Notes under the pieces: model-generated
Database searches by the model: none
Seen by the model: only the letters and a program-made list of their open reading frames with translations
What the model was told of the DNA's origin: nothing
In this document: positions 27,897 to 38,772 of the stretch, piece by piece
Position numbering within the stretch: position 1 is the stretch's first letter
Layout: each line of letters begins with the position of its first letter
Program-made: the position numbers and the translations under genes
From: Planifilum fimeticola
GTDB taxonomy: Bacteria; Bacillota; Bacilli; Thermoactinomycetales; DSM-44946
NCBI RefSeq assembly: GCF_003001905.1
Contig: NZ_PVNE01000011.1
Span: 1 to 64,000 of the forward strand
Direction of reading: 5' to 3'
Length of the DNA: 64,000 bases

Positions 27897-28126
27897 GGAT
27901 CTCTCCCGCCCTTTATCCGTTGGTTCTCCCCTATCAACTCCGGGGAGGTTGATTTTGATCATATCGGGAGGAATCCATTTCCAGATCCGGCACAGGGATG
28001 ATTTTCCCTTCCAACCCGGGTCTTATTTTGGCAAGGTGTGTCCGCAACATGGGCATCCGACGGTTGGAATTCAAAGTCTTTCGTCTGATCCGGACAGATC
28101 ATTCCGCCCGGTTAAAAGCAACCTTT

Positions 28127-29434
<1,308 letters not shown>

Positions 29435-29670
29435 GGTCGAATTTCCTCCTGTCATTCGCCCTATTTGATTCGAGATTAACACTATTCGCACTTCACTTCA
29501 AAACCAACCAAACAGTCCCGAATATCAGGTCAAAAAATGACGTCGGTGGAGGGGCGCGAATGCAAAGCCCCCCGGTCCATCCCCCCGGCCGCCCCGACAA
29601 TGGCTCCCTCATAACTCTTCCAGGGTGGAGGAACCCGTCATCATCATGTCTTTCCACCGTGAAAGAAAAA

Positions 29671-29701
29671 CGAAAAGAAAAAACCCCTCGTTTGAGGGGT
29701 T
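29671..29701 (-). terminator. Terminator of the DsbA-like selenoprotein candidate
   Basis: AACCCCTC-AAAC-GAGGGGTT followed by TTTTCTTTTCG on the minus strand, directly after the stop at 29702. Confidence 0.85.
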
Positions 29702-30349
29702 TCAGTCACATCCGTCCATATCACAGGCGAAGCCTCCGAGAGTTTCCCCGCTTCTCCTGCTCAGCTCCTCCTCGATCACCCGTTCCAGGACGTCCGCATC
29801 ATACAGGCCCGTCAGCACCCGGTCGCCGATGACGAAGGTGGGCACGGCCCGGATCTTCAATTCTTCGTAGGCGTGGCGGAGGGCTTTCCGATGTTCTTCA
29901 CGATATCTCCCCGTTTCCAAGGCTTTGCGGAAATCCTCCCCGTCCAAACCCAACTCCTCTGCCAGCTCCGTCAGGACATTGATGTCGCCGATATCCTTTT
30001 CCTCCTGGAAAAAGGCGGTGAACATCCGGTGATTGTAAGCCTCTCCCCTCCCGTGCGCCTTGGCGTATTGAAATCCCTCAAAGGCGAGACGGGTGTGCGG
30101 TTGGGGTGACACCCGGGGAAGGACCATTTTTACGCCGAAGCGTTCAGCAAGGGGGTAGACCGATTTTTTCCAGGCGTTTTGCAGGTATTCCCCCTCCGGC
30201 CGCAGCGTCGGCTGTGGCTCAGGTCGCAGTTCGAAGGGCATCCACTCCACGTTCACATCTTTTCCCCGGACAGCTTCCTTCAGCGGAACCTCCGCGATGA
30301 AACAGAAGGGTCACACGTAGTCCGAGTAAACGCGAATCTTCAGCGCCAT
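29702..30349 (-). CDS. DsbA/FrnE-like thiol oxidoreductase, candidate selenoprotein (UPFC)
   Basis: 215 aa if the UGA at 30313-30311 is read as selenocysteine. ATG 30349 has an AAGGAGGGAGG RBS and opens MALKIRVYSDYV, then UGA, then PFCFIAEVPL. Family members read SDYVCPFC here, so UGA replaces the first active-site Cys (codon 13), giving UPFC. The remaining 202 codons are intact: the helical insert, the cis-Pro loop IRAVPTFVIGDRVLTG, and a second cysteine pair ACDMDGC (CX4C as in FrnE). A SECIS-like hairpin follows the UGA. If UGA is simply stop, only a GTG restart at 30256 would remain, lacking the redox motif. Role: disulfide isomerase/oxidoreductase. Confidence 0.8.
30274..30308 (-). promoter_or_regulatory. 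Candidate bacterial SECIS element
   Basis: Starting 2 bases after the UGA, CTTC/GAAG, TTCA/TGAA and GCGG/CCGC stack into one interrupted stem capped by AGGTT. The GG of the loop lies 21-22 bases after UGA, like the GGU loop of E. coli fdhF. Confidence 0.65.
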
Positions 30350-30451
30350 GAAAAACGCCTCCCTCCTTCAAAAGCCGGTGAAAACACCCTTGTCGGGGTG
30401 GCGAAGGGGGGGCGCCGCGGCTTTTGCCCACGAGCCCCCTTCTTCCCCGCT

Positions 30452-31873
30452 TCACCGGGCCAACTCGTAAATCGCCTGGGCGTAGATGGCCGCCGCTTTG
30501 AGGAGATCCTCCACCTCGATGTTTTCGTCCGTCTGGTGGGCCGTCTCCTCCTTGCCCGGAAAGAGAGGACCGAAGGCGACGCCGTTTTTGAGGGCCCGGG
30601 CATAGGTGCCTCCCCCGATGGCCAAGAGCGACGCCTTTTCTCCCGTCCGCTCCTCATACACCCGGGACAGGGTGCGGACCAGCGGATGATTCGGATCGAT
30701 ATGGTGCGGCGGTTTGTGGTCCGTTTCCCCGATCTTGAGGCCGTAGGGACGTACCCGTTCGGCGACCGCCTTCACGATGTCCTCGCCATTCCCACGGATC
30801 GGATAGCGGACATTCAGCCCCAGCTTCCGCTCTCCCCCTCTCCGATACCGGAAAACGCCGGCATTGACGGTCAGGGGACCGACCGTGTCATCTTCCTGGG
30901 CGATGCCCAGCCTTTTTCCGAAAAAGTCGTCCACAAGAACATCGTGGATCATCCGGATGAAACGGCTTCCTTCCGGGTCCAGCGTGATCGTGTTCAAGAA
31001 GCGGGCCATCTCCAGCCCGGCGTTCAACCCCTTGTCCGGCTCGGAACCGTGATGGGAACGCCCTTCCAGCACCAGCAGCAGATGATCGTCCGCCTCCTGA
31101 GCGTACCCCCGGATGCGGTTTTTCAGCAGAAAATCCTGATACTTCTCCTTCAGGGAGAAGACATCGCCGCTCCCCTCCAGAACCGCCCGGGATCGATCCG
31201 GAACCATGTTGAACCGGTGACCCGCTTCCCAGCGGGCCAGCGTCCAGACCTCCTCATCGGCTTCCTCCTCCGAGTCGGAGGCGTCGCCGACGAGGGTGAT
31301 GTCGAGGAGCCCCTTCTCCGCGTAAATGATGGGAAAATCGGCGTCCGGAGCAAAGCCCATGGTCGGCATTTCCTCCCGCTCAAAATAGTAGGCCATGTCC
31401 CGCCACAGGTTTTCCTCGTCGGTGCCCAGAATGAGGCGCACCCGCTTGGACAGGGGAAGCCCCAGCTCCTTGATCAGCCGGAGGGCGAAATAGGCGGCCA
31501 TGGTCGGCCCCTTGTCGTCAATGGCACCCCGGGCGTACAATTTGCCGTCGCGGATGTCCGGGGAAAAGGGGGGCGTCGTCCATCCGTCGCCGGGAGGGAC
31601 CACATCCACGTGGCCGAGGATGCCGATCAATTCCTCTCCTTCGCCGTATTCCACGTGACCCGCGTACCCGTCCAGATTTTTCGTCACAAAGCCGTCCCGC
31701 CGGGCCAAATCCAGCACATATTCCAGCGCCTCCGCCACCCCTTTGCCGAAAGGGGCCCCGGAGCCGGCCGTGGATTCGTCCAGCACGCTCTCGATGGCGA
31801 GAAACTCCTTCGTCCGCTCAAGCAGCTCCTCTCGTCGCTTTTCCATCTCCCGTTCCCAATCGATGCTCATCAT
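30452..31873 (-). CDS. pepV: Dipeptidase PepV (M20 family)
   Basis: 473 aa. ATG 31873 with GAGGAG 5 bases upstream. The M20 metal site is visible: ILGHVDVVPPGDGW (His, then Asp), ARGAIDDKGPTMAAY (bridging Asp), LILGTDEENLWRDM (catalytic and metal Glu), APDADFPIIYAEKG, and the C-terminal His in AIGGGTYARALKNG. The length and insert match PepV/Sapep rather than PepT. It removes N-terminal residues from dipeptides in the cytoplasm using zinc. Last in a minus-strand pair with the oxidoreductase 102 bases downstream. Confidence 0.92.
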   Translation of the reverse strand: MMSIDWEREMEKRREELLERTKEFLAIESVLDESTAGSGAPFGKGVAEALEYVLDLARRDGFVTKNLDGYAGHVEYGEGEELIGILGHVDVVPPGDGWTTPPFSPDIRDGKLYARGAIDDKGPTMAAYFALRLIKELGLPLSKRVRLILGTDEENLWRDMAYYFEREEMPTMGFAPDADFPIIYAEKGLLDITLVGDASDSEEEADEEVWTLARWEAGHRFNMVPDRSRAVLEGSGDVFSLKEKYQDFLLKNRIRGYAQEADDHLLLVLEGRSHHGSEPDKGLNAGLEMARFLNTITLDPEGSRFIRMIHDVLVDDFFGKRLGIAQEDDTVGPLTVNAGVFRYRRGGERKLGLNVRYPIRGNGEDIVKAVAERVRPYGLKIGETDHKPPHHIDPNHPLVRTLSRVYEERTGEKASLLAIGGGTYARALKNGVAFGPLFPGKEETAHQTDENIEVEDLLKAAAIYAQAIYELAR

Positions 31874-32162
31874 CGTCACTCCTCGCTTTCGCTCTCTCGC
31901 CTATGTAGTGTTACCTGAAACACGGAACCGGGAAGCATCGGTCCACTCAGAAAAAGAAACCCGCGCCGGCTCCGAGAAAACGGATCCGCCGATGCGCCTG
32001 CAATCCGCAATCCCTTTGAGGTTGATGTTAAACGCCGACGGGAAATCTGTCAAAAGACTTTTTCACATGGAAAAGATGGCGGCACAACTGCCTGTTCTTA
32101 GACAGAAGACATTGTCAGTATACTTGAGATTTCTGTCCAACGGAAAACGTTTTTTTGATAAA

Positions 32163-33751
32163 AAATCTACACCCTTTTTATATGGCCGGAGCCGCTGATC
32201 GTTGCTGTCCTCTGGGACTTCCGGGAGATTAACCGAGTAAGTGACCGCCTGCCCCGGCTGCCGAAGGAGGAGCTAATCGAACCCGTCACCGAATTCCTCA
32301 CCCTGTGCCGCGCTTTCCTCAAAGGGCGGCAAGAGTGGGGACACGCTCTGTTGTTTCTGCGGGAGCGGCGGCAGATGGCCTTTTCGCTCCTTCACGGGGA
32401 CGAAGCCATATCATCGAAGGAACCGCTGGATACCCTGGCCCGCCGCCGGGCCGTTCTCGCCGCCCTCGGCTGCCTGTTGCTTGTGGCGATCGGTGCCCTC
32501 TTGAACGCCCACGCCCTCTCCTCCGATAACGCTTACTTCGCCGGCCTGATCGATGATCTGGCAGAGTGGTGGGATGGGCTCGCCTGGTACGAAAAGGCGG
32601 CGGTACTGCTCACCGTCCTGCTGGCCGGAGCGCTGCTCACCGTGGCCACCGGCGGCGGATGGATCGCCGCAGGTTTCACCGGGCTGAGCGCCGCCCTCAC
32701 CCTGCAGGAAGTGTTGTCCAATCCCCGACCCGTCACCTCCTTCCTGCGGAATCCGATCGGCTTCATCCGCTCCTGGTGGCGGGAGCTTCGCAAACGGCCT
32801 CCTCAGGAGGCCGCCGTGGCAGTGACAGCGCTCCTCGCGGAACAGGTGATCGAGCGCATCCCCGCCGTCAAGGTGCTGAACCGGCTTGCCGACGGCCTGA
32901 AGGACACCGCCCAGCGCATCGCGAAAAAGCTATGGAGGCGGGACGCCATCGAAACCCCCGGCGGACGGCGGATGGATTTTGCATCGGATGATTCCCTGCG
33001 GCACTCAACGGGAGATTCTCCCGGGAGTTCACAGAAAGGAACCGGGAAAACCGCGCGTTCTTCGGACGGTTCCCAACAAAAGGATCCCCAAGACAAAAAG
33101 TCACCGGATCAAAAGCCTGATGACTCCTATCCGCCTCGAACCGAATCCGGAAGGATCGATTGGGTCAAACAGCGGCTTTTGCCCGTTGAGGAACGGATCG
33201 ACCGTTTGCTCGAATCCGGACGGTTTAAGGCGGATCCGGAGCGACTGTCCAAGTTGAAAGAAGATGTATTGAAAGAACAACGATCTTCATTGGGAAGTGG
33301 CGGATACAATGGTGAATTGGAATTCATTGAAAGAAAGGTTTTCCAGGAAGAAAAATATGTTGAAATGTTATCAGAACAAACATTAAAAAACAAAAAAAAC
33401 CCCGACTACCTGGTTGACAATGAATTAACTGAAGTTAAAACCACTGTAGAAATATCTAACGATAAAAAAACAATTCAAAACCAAATAAAAGAGGCCAATC
33501 GACAAATAAAACAATCGAGCTGGGAGAATATCCGGAAAGTCGGAGCTGCTGAAATTCAACTTATTCATGACGGAGCAAATTCCTATGAAAATATGTCCTT
33601 GCACGAATTGGAAAAAGCTATACGAGAACAATTTCACGAATTTCGTTCAAGAAGTTTGAACAGAGTTGCGGTTTATAAAGAACATCGATTAATTTTAGAA
33701 TTGATCCGCACACCGGACAACAAAATTATTCGTACAATCCCCGAGAGGTGA
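32163..33751 (+). CDS. Polymorphic toxin, 5'-truncated, with nuclease-like C-terminal tip
   Basis: The open frame begins after a TAA at about 32160 and has no ATG, GTG or TTG until 32351, so the 5' end is probably lost. The GC-rich part has two hydrophobic segments (VLAALGCLLLVAIGALLNA and VLLTVLLAGALLTVATGGG) and a conserved-looking pretoxin region. A Ser/Lys/Gln-rich linker follows, and then from about 33250 an AT-rich tip. The tip contains NPDYLVDNELTEVKTT and TIQNQIKEANRQIKQ, resembling the PD-(D/E)XK-type CdiA/MafB nuclease tips (D...ExK then I..QI..A..Q). The stop lies just before a separate immunity-like gene. Toxin assignment is inference from architecture and motif. Confidence 0.6.
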
Positions 33752-33756
33752 AACTC

Positions 33757-34386
33757 ATGAGCCAATCAAAGGTATGGCGTTATACTGAATCCTCGTGGAT
33801 TTATCGGTTCATAGGATATAACATAAATTTGCTTAATCAACCTGAAAACCGACGGCGTTGGATTATAAAAGTAGCTCTGACGATTTTGGACATCCTCCAA
33901 CCCTTTGCAACCATATATGAAGTTGAAGTTGGAACTCTAAGTGACGGAGAAGATGCTTTTGTAATCAGTGGTAGTGATGAAAATTACCAAGAAAAACTCG
34001 TCCGGTATCTAAAAAACGTTGATGACGTGACCGAGATAAACTTTCTTTTGACTCTTCATTGCTACGAAGTCGAGAAAGATCAAAAACCACAGGAGATTTT
34101 GTTTCAACCAGGAGGAGCACTCTATCTATTTATTGAGTTGGATGAAACGAGGAGGTTGAAATCTTCATCTGATCAGTCAGTAAATGATCCACTATGGTTA
34201 TCCCTTAATCTGGACACGGATATTTACGCTCCCCTGATAGAGAAAACAAATCGAAGCAAGAAAACAGCCCAAATCAACAGCCCTATACTAAAAGGTTTTT
34301 TGGAACGCCTGGAGAAGAGATTGCCCCTAGAAAAAATCCACATGAGTGGGCCTTGGTATTTAAAAGAATACCTGGAGGGACTGTAA
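33757..34386 (+). CDS. Putative immunity protein for the adjacent toxin tip
   Basis: 209 aa. ATG 33757 has AGAGGTG 6 bases upstream; an in-frame GTG at 33748 overlaps the toxin stop. The protein is soluble and acidic with no signal or TM segment. It has an N-terminal WIYRFIGYNINLLNQPENRR and a central beta-rich part. It matches no family I recognise. Position directly after the AT-rich toxin tip, the same low GC and the lack of other partners suggest it neutralises that tip. Both genes look recently acquired. Confidence 0.6.
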   Translation: MSQSKVWRYTESSWIYRFIGYNINLLNQPENRRRWIIKVALTILDILQPFATIYEVEVGTLSDGEDAFVISGSDENYQEKLVRYLKNVDDVTEINFLLTLHCYEVEKDQKPQEILFQPGGALYLFIELDETRRLKSSSDQSVNDPLWLSLNLDTDIYAPLIEKTNRSKKTAQINSPILKGFLERLEKRLPLEKIHMSGPWYLKEYLEGL

Positions 34387-34456
34387 TCTACATCGATTCA
34401 TAGACGAAGGCCCGGTGTCACGGGACACACCGGGCTCGCCCGGGAGATCCGGCAGG

Positions 34457-34500
34457 TATTCCAGCGCTTCCGCCACCCCTTTGCCGTAGGGGCTCCGGAC
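34457..34500 (-). pseudogene. pepV fragment
   Basis: About 44 bases matching pepV codons for SGAPFGKGVAEALEYL (compare 31723-31767) with one deletion and a few changes. A GCCCGGTGT/ACACCGGGC hairpin lies beside it at 34410-34435. The rest of 34387-34673 shows no gene. Confidence 0.6.
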
Positions 34501-34673
34501 ATGCGCATCCTCACGGCATGTGGCCGCACCGATACCGCATGGTTCACACCAACCTCAAGCGCCTCGGCAACCTTCGCGGGTACGTCGCAGGTTGCACCGT
34601 ACCCGAAGGAAAAAGGCACGCTTTGGTATGCTGAGCTCTTCAGCCTTATCACACTTGGCATTTGGCTTCCAGC

Positions 34674-35258
34674 CTACGGCCGAAACGACCACGGTTCCAC
34701 GGTGCCCACGATGGAGAACGGCCTGTCTTTCCGCACCGCATCCAGCACGCCGCCGCTGATCTCGGCGTGGGTTAGCCAGCGAGAACCTCCGTCCTCGATG
34801 ACGAAGCCCAAGATCACTTGACGATACTGTATGTTCGAATACAACGCCAGCCACTCGGGCGGTCGCCGGGACCCGGTGACCGGATTGGCCGCCGCGCTGC
34901 CTCGGACGTGAAAAAGGCGGCACGACTCCGAAGTGTCGGCAATGACCTCGACGACTTGCCGCAGCGCTTCGGGAGCCGTTGAGTGAATCCAGCAGACGGC
35001 CAACCCAAAGGGGCCGAACCGCTCGACGGCGCGTCGCAGAGCGTTTTGAAGCCGGGCGCCGTCCCGATAGTCCAGCGGCAGAGGGTTGATACCCCCAGAG
35101 AAATCTTTGGCCGCGTCGGTCAACGACTGTAGGCGCGACGGCGTCCGGGCAACGACGGACACCATGCGGCCTTCTTCCGCCAGCGCCAAGCTCAGCCCCC
35201 GCAGCATGCCCGTGCCCCCAACCACCAAAGCGTGAAGCCGCCTTTCGGCCGGTTGCAC
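34674..35258 (-). CDS. Short-chain dehydrogenase/reductase-like protein
   Basis: 194 aa from GTG 35258 (GGGAGG 8 bases upstream); a GTG at 35267 overlaps the RBS. The N-terminus HALVVGGTGMLRGLSLALAE is a Rossmann NAD(P)-binding loop, followed by VSVVARTPSRLQSL. The middle keeps AVCWIHSTAPEALRQVVEV, but no YxxxK catalytic pair is evident, so it may be an atypical SDR or a non-catalytic member. It is shorter than usual (about 250). Function unknown. Confidence 0.65.
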   Translation of the reverse strand: MQPAERRLHALVVGGTGMLRGLSLALAEEGRMVSVVARTPSRLQSLTDAAKDFSGGINPLPLDYRDGARLQNALRRAVERFGPFGLAVCWIHSTAPEALRQVVEVIADTSESCRLFHVRGSAAANPVTGSRRPPEWLALYSNIQYRQVILGFVIEDGGSRWLTHAEISGGVLDAVRKDRPFSIVGTVEPWSFRP

Positions 35259-35639
35259 CTCGACCACCTCCCGTGCCGGTGCTGTCGTCTCGGCCCCTTC
35301 ACCTTCCCTTTAACTGCCACCCAACCTCCATGTCGAGCATCCGCTCCCTTTCGTTCACCGTCACCCGCACGGCTGCCGCCTGACACTTCGTCAACCGCTT
35401 GCGTCTCCCTGTTTCCCTCACGCAATCTCCCCGCGCTCCCATATTGCCGCCGCCCCTGTTCCATTTCCAGGAAACGGAGGCTGCGCTGGCCACCTCGCTG
35501 CACATCTTCCCCATCACGGATTCCCCCGGCTTACGGCAGCACAACTGCCGTCGGAAAAGGGCAGAGCGTAGCCAAACGCCACCTGCGAGAGCGAATCTCT
35601 TCATATCCTCGAAGGGCCGATCTCTTCTGCTCTCCCCCG
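35259..35639. other. Intergenic region, no confident gene
   Basis: A minus-strand frame 35643-35299 (114 aa, Arg/Gly/Cys-rich) is open but lacks a convincing RBS spacing and any recognisable motif. Composition is like other non-coding frames of this GC-rich DNA. I see nothing else in it. Confidence 0.3.
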
Positions 35640-36470
35640 TCACTCCCTCTTTTCAAACCCCGTAGCCTCCGCCGCCTTCAACTCCTCCAGCATCGCCTCA
35701 TGGATCCGGCCGTTGGTGGCCAATACGTGGCGAACGCCGATGTGGTAAGGAGTTCCCCGGGTATCGGTGACGCGGCCGCCAGCTTCCTCCACCAGCAGGG
35801 AACCCGCCGCCAGGTCCCAGGCGTTCAGCTCCAGCTCCCAGAACGCGGTGAGCCTTCCCGCCGCCACATACGCCATGTGCAGGGCCGCCGAACCGGCCGT
35901 GCGGATGTTGCGGCACCGGGAGGACAGCCGAATCAGCCCCGCCGTGTTGGCCTTTCGAGCCCCCTTGTAATCGGCGGGAAAGCCGGTGGCCACCAGGCTC
36001 ATTCCCAGAGTATCCTCCTCTGAGACGCGGATCGGCTCCCCGTTTAGCCGGGCCCCTTCCCCCCGCACGGCGGTGAAACACTCGTCGCGCATCGGATCAT
36101 AGATCAGGCCGAGCTCCACCGTTCCTCGCCGGGCCAAAGCGATGGAAACGCAAAAATAGGGAAAGCCGTGGACGAAATTGGTCGTGCCGTCAATCGGGTC
36201 GACAATCCACAGGTTTTCGTAATCCCGATGCGCTTCCAGGGCCTCCCGGGAGGCTTCCGGCCCCGGCGCCACCCCCTCTTCCCCGAGGATGGCATGGTCC
36301 GGGTGGGCCTTGAGCAGGACCTGACGGACGATCTCCTCCGCCTGACGATCCACTTCGGTGACCAGATCGTGGTCCGAATACTTGGTCTCCACCCGTTTGG
36401 CCGTCTCCACCCGCTCCCGGATCAACCGCCCCGCTTCCTTCGCCGCTTCGATCGCTGTTTCGATGGACAA
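35640..36470 (-). CDS. Inositol monophosphatase family protein
   Basis: 276 aa. TTG 36470 is chosen because AAGGAGGG lies 6 bases upstream; earlier ATGs lack an RBS. IMPase motifs: ILGEEGVAPG (metal Glu), WIVDPIDGTTNFVHGFPY (metal Asp pair), and the C-terminal AWDLAAGSLLVEEAGG. It dephosphorylates inositol-1-phosphate or related sugar phosphates using Mg2+; some relatives act on NADP or fructose-1,6-bisphosphate. It is single-gene. Confidence 0.9.
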   Translation of the reverse strand: MSIETAIEAAKEAGRLIRERVETAKRVETKYSDHDLVTEVDRQAEEIVRQVLLKAHPDHAILGEEGVAPGPEASREALEAHRDYENLWIVDPIDGTTNFVHGFPYFCVSIALARRGTVELGLIYDPMRDECFTAVRGEGARLNGEPIRVSEEDTLGMSLVATGFPADYKGARKANTAGLIRLSSRCRNIRTAGSAALHMAYVAAGRLTAFWELELNAWDLAAGSLLVEEAGGRVTDTRGTPYHIGVRHVLATNGRIHEAMLEELKAAEATGFEKRE

Positions 36471-36674
36471 CAGAAACCCTCCTTCTTCTTTCCTATCCAT
36501 CCTCGCTGAATTCATCTTCTATCATACGGAAAAGAAATCAAAAAGAAAAATCGTCCCGCGCGCTCCCACCTACGACAATTTGGTGAAGAAACGGTTTTCC
36601 CATGGAAGGGGATGGAACCCGCCGGGGCGAAATGAAAGAGGAAGAAAGCAAGTTTGAAACGGAGGGAACATCCC

Positions 36675-37586
36675 TTGCCCTACGCATGGACCCACATGAT
36701 CTTCGGCGACACCGTCCTTGAACAAGGGGGATTTCCCCCGCCCGGTGACGAGAAAATCTTTCACCTCGGCTGTCAGGGGCCTGATTTTCTCTTTTTCCAC
36801 CGATTCTGGCCCTGGGTGAAGGATGATCGGGTCAATCGCCTCGGCAGCGCCATGCACCTGCGCCGATGCGGACCGTTTCTGCGGGATCTGATCGAGGCGG
36901 CGAAGGGGGAAGCGTCGATCCGCGACGCGGTCACCGGTTTCATCACCCACCACGTCCTCGATCGAACCACCCACCCCTACATCCACTACCGGGCGGGATA
37001 TGAGGGATACAACCATCAGCGGATGGAAGTGACCATCGACACCTTGGTCGCCCGGCGGCTCGCCGGGATCGAAACCTGGCGGACTCCCCTGGCTCCCCGG
37101 ATCGATGTGGGACCGACCCTGCCGGAGCCGTGGACGGACACCCTTGACCGCCTTGCGCGGAAACACTACCCGGAGGAAACCGAACATATCCGTCGGGAAG
37201 AGCTGAACGAAGCCTACCGGGACATGCTCAAGGCCCTGCGGATCTTTTACGATCCCTCGGGAATCAAGCGGGCGCTCACCCTCGGGAAAATCGACCCGTT
37301 CCGCCACACCCCCTATTTTCCGCACCGGGACTACCTGAACGAATCGGAGAGCGAATGGCGCCATCCCGCCGTCCCGGAGGAAACGCACCGGGAGAGTTTC
37401 TGGACCCTGTGGGAACGGGCCCTGGAGGAAGCCACCGACATCGTGCGGCAGACCCGCGAATATTGGTCGTCTCCCGAAGAAGATTTTCCCGAAACGCTCC
37501 GCCGGGCGATCGGCAACATCTCCTACGACACCGGCAAGGACTGCGACCTGGCCCTGGTCAACCGGGCGGCGGATCCCATCTTCTGA
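36675..37586 (+). CDS. Zinc-dependent phospholipase C family protein
   Basis: 303 aa. TTG 36675 follows GGAGGGA; the upstream frame would translate the RBS. It opens PYAWTHMIFGDTVLEQ, then FHLGCQGPDFLFFHRFWPW and GFITHHVLDRTTHPYIHYR, with many His/Asp residues as in the Zn_dep_PLPC family. There is no signal peptide, unlike secreted B. cereus PLC, so it is probably cytoplasmic with an unknown phosphoester substrate. Convergent with the EcsC gene. Confidence 0.82.
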   Translation: MPYAWTHMIFGDTVLEQGGFPPPGDEKIFHLGCQGPDFLFFHRFWPWVKDDRVNRLGSAMHLRRCGPFLRDLIEAAKGEASIRDAVTGFITHHVLDRTTHPYIHYRAGYEGYNHQRMEVTIDTLVARRLAGIETWRTPLAPRIDVGPTLPEPWTDTLDRLARKHYPEETEHIRREELNEAYRDMLKALRIFYDPSGIKRALTLGKIDPFRHTPYFPHRDYLNESESEWRHPAVPEETHRESFWTLWERALEEATDIVRQTREYWSSPEEDFPETLRRAIGNISYDTGKDCDLALVNRAADPIF

Positions 37587-37642
37587 TTCAACCGAGGGAA
37601 GCCGACCGCCCCTGATCCGGACCGATCAGCCGCGGCCGCGCC

Positions 37643-37695
37643 GGAAACAAAAGAGTGCCGCGATCGCCCCTTGCCGGGGGCATCCTGCGGCACTC
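37643..37695 (-). terminator. Terminator of the EcsC-like gene
   Basis: GAGTGCCGC...GCGGCACTC followed by TTTTGTTT on the minus strand, 65 bases after the stop. Confidence 0.8.
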
Positions 37696-37759
37696 CACTG
37701 GATGCCCGCCGGTGGAAGAACCGGCCAAAAACTCGGGAGCCGAGCGAATCGGCCCCCTT

Positions 37760-38605
37760 TCATTGTGCGTCCGTCCGAGTCTCTTCCATTTTCTCCAGTT
37801 TGGCCAGCACCCTTCGCTTCCGGTACAGCATCTGGGCCGCCTCCGCCACTTCCTCCACCGTGGACTGATTGATCCAGGCGCCGAAAATCGCCCCTGCCAC
37901 GGGAACCAGTTGGAACAGCTTCTTCCAGCCCCATTGATCCCCGTAGTTGATGATCACTTCCCGCCAGCCCTCCAACCGGGAGACCGACTCCTGCGTCCCC
38001 TCCTCCGACTCCCAGGAGGAGAGGCGATTCAGGATCGCCCGCTTTCCGACGATGTCCGACGAAGCGAACTGCAGGCAATGGACGACGAAGGCGCGTTCCG
38101 ACGGGATGCGCGGATCATAACCGTAGACCAGGGCCATCTCCTGGATCACCTTGAGACTGGTGCCGAGCAGCAGCGGAATGTCCGCCGCCAGGGTAAACAG
38201 CCCACCAAGGCCGGTGGCCGCCCCCTGGTACCGGGCGAAGCGCACATGGGAAGCCTTGATCTCCTCCGACGCCCGGTTCAAGCAGGCCAGGGGAAGATCG
38301 GCGGCCTTTTCCGGGGTCAGAAACGCCCCCGGACGCCCCGCCGTTTCCGCCAATCGCTGCATCACCGGCGTCTCATCGATCAGGTACTGTCCGCCGGTCT
38401 GTATGTAGTTCCCCAACTCGTCCAACACTTTGCCGATCCAGTCATGAACGACCTTCGGCATCATCCGGTCCAACAGCGCAAAGGGAAGCCTGCCCAGCTT
38501 CTCCCAAAACCAGAGATCCCGCTGGTCCTCTTCCCATTCCTCTATGCGCCTCAGCTCCTCCTCCAAGGACTCGACGGTATCCTCCGTCCACTTGTCGTTC
38601 ACCAC
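37760..38605 (-). CDS. EcsC family protein
   Basis: 281 aa. It starts at GTG 38605 after GGGGAAGGG. EcsC-like sequence includes TPEKAADLPLACLNRASEEI, the central glycine/hydrophobic region GAATGLGGLFTLAADIPLLL, and VPVAGAIFGAWINQSTVEEV near the end. EcsC is a conserved peripheral or membrane-associated protein of unknown biochemistry, linked in B. subtilis to the EcsAB exporter. Here no ecsAB neighbours are present. It diverges from the HTH-clpP operon. Confidence 0.85.
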   Translation of the reverse strand: MVNDKWTEDTVESLEEELRRIEEWEEDQRDLWFWEKLGRLPFALLDRMMPKVVHDWIGKVLDELGNYIQTGGQYLIDETPVMQRLAETAGRPGAFLTPEKAADLPLACLNRASEEIKASHVRFARYQGAATGLGGLFTLAADIPLLLGTSLKVIQEMALVYGYDPRIPSERAFVVHCLQFASSDIVGKRAILNRLSSWESEEGTQESVSRLEGWREVIINYGDQWGWKKLFQLVPVAGAIFGAWINQSTVEEVAEAAQMLYRKRRVLAKLEKMEETRTDAQ

Positions 38606-38703
38606 TCGACCCTTCCCCTCCCGCTCTTTCCCATCCGCTCACCGGATGCTTTCTCCGACGATTATACCAGATGGTTCGCCCCGGCAATCGACAGAGAAGC
38701 CAT

Positions 38704-38732
38704 TTGACAAAAAGTGTATAACGTAATAAAAT
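38704..38732 (+). promoter_or_regulatory. Promoter of the HTH-orf92-clpP operon
   Basis: TTGACA (38704-38709), 17-base spacer, TAAAAT (38727-38732). Confidence 0.8.
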
Positions 38733-38772
38733 GTTTTTACGATGATCCTGATTGTCATGGAGGTGGACCCGG

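Noticed and set aside
35299-35643. Minus-strand 114-aa ORF between SDR and IMPase genes
   Set aside because: Poor RBS spacing, no motif, odd Arg/Cys-rich composition; left as unsupported.
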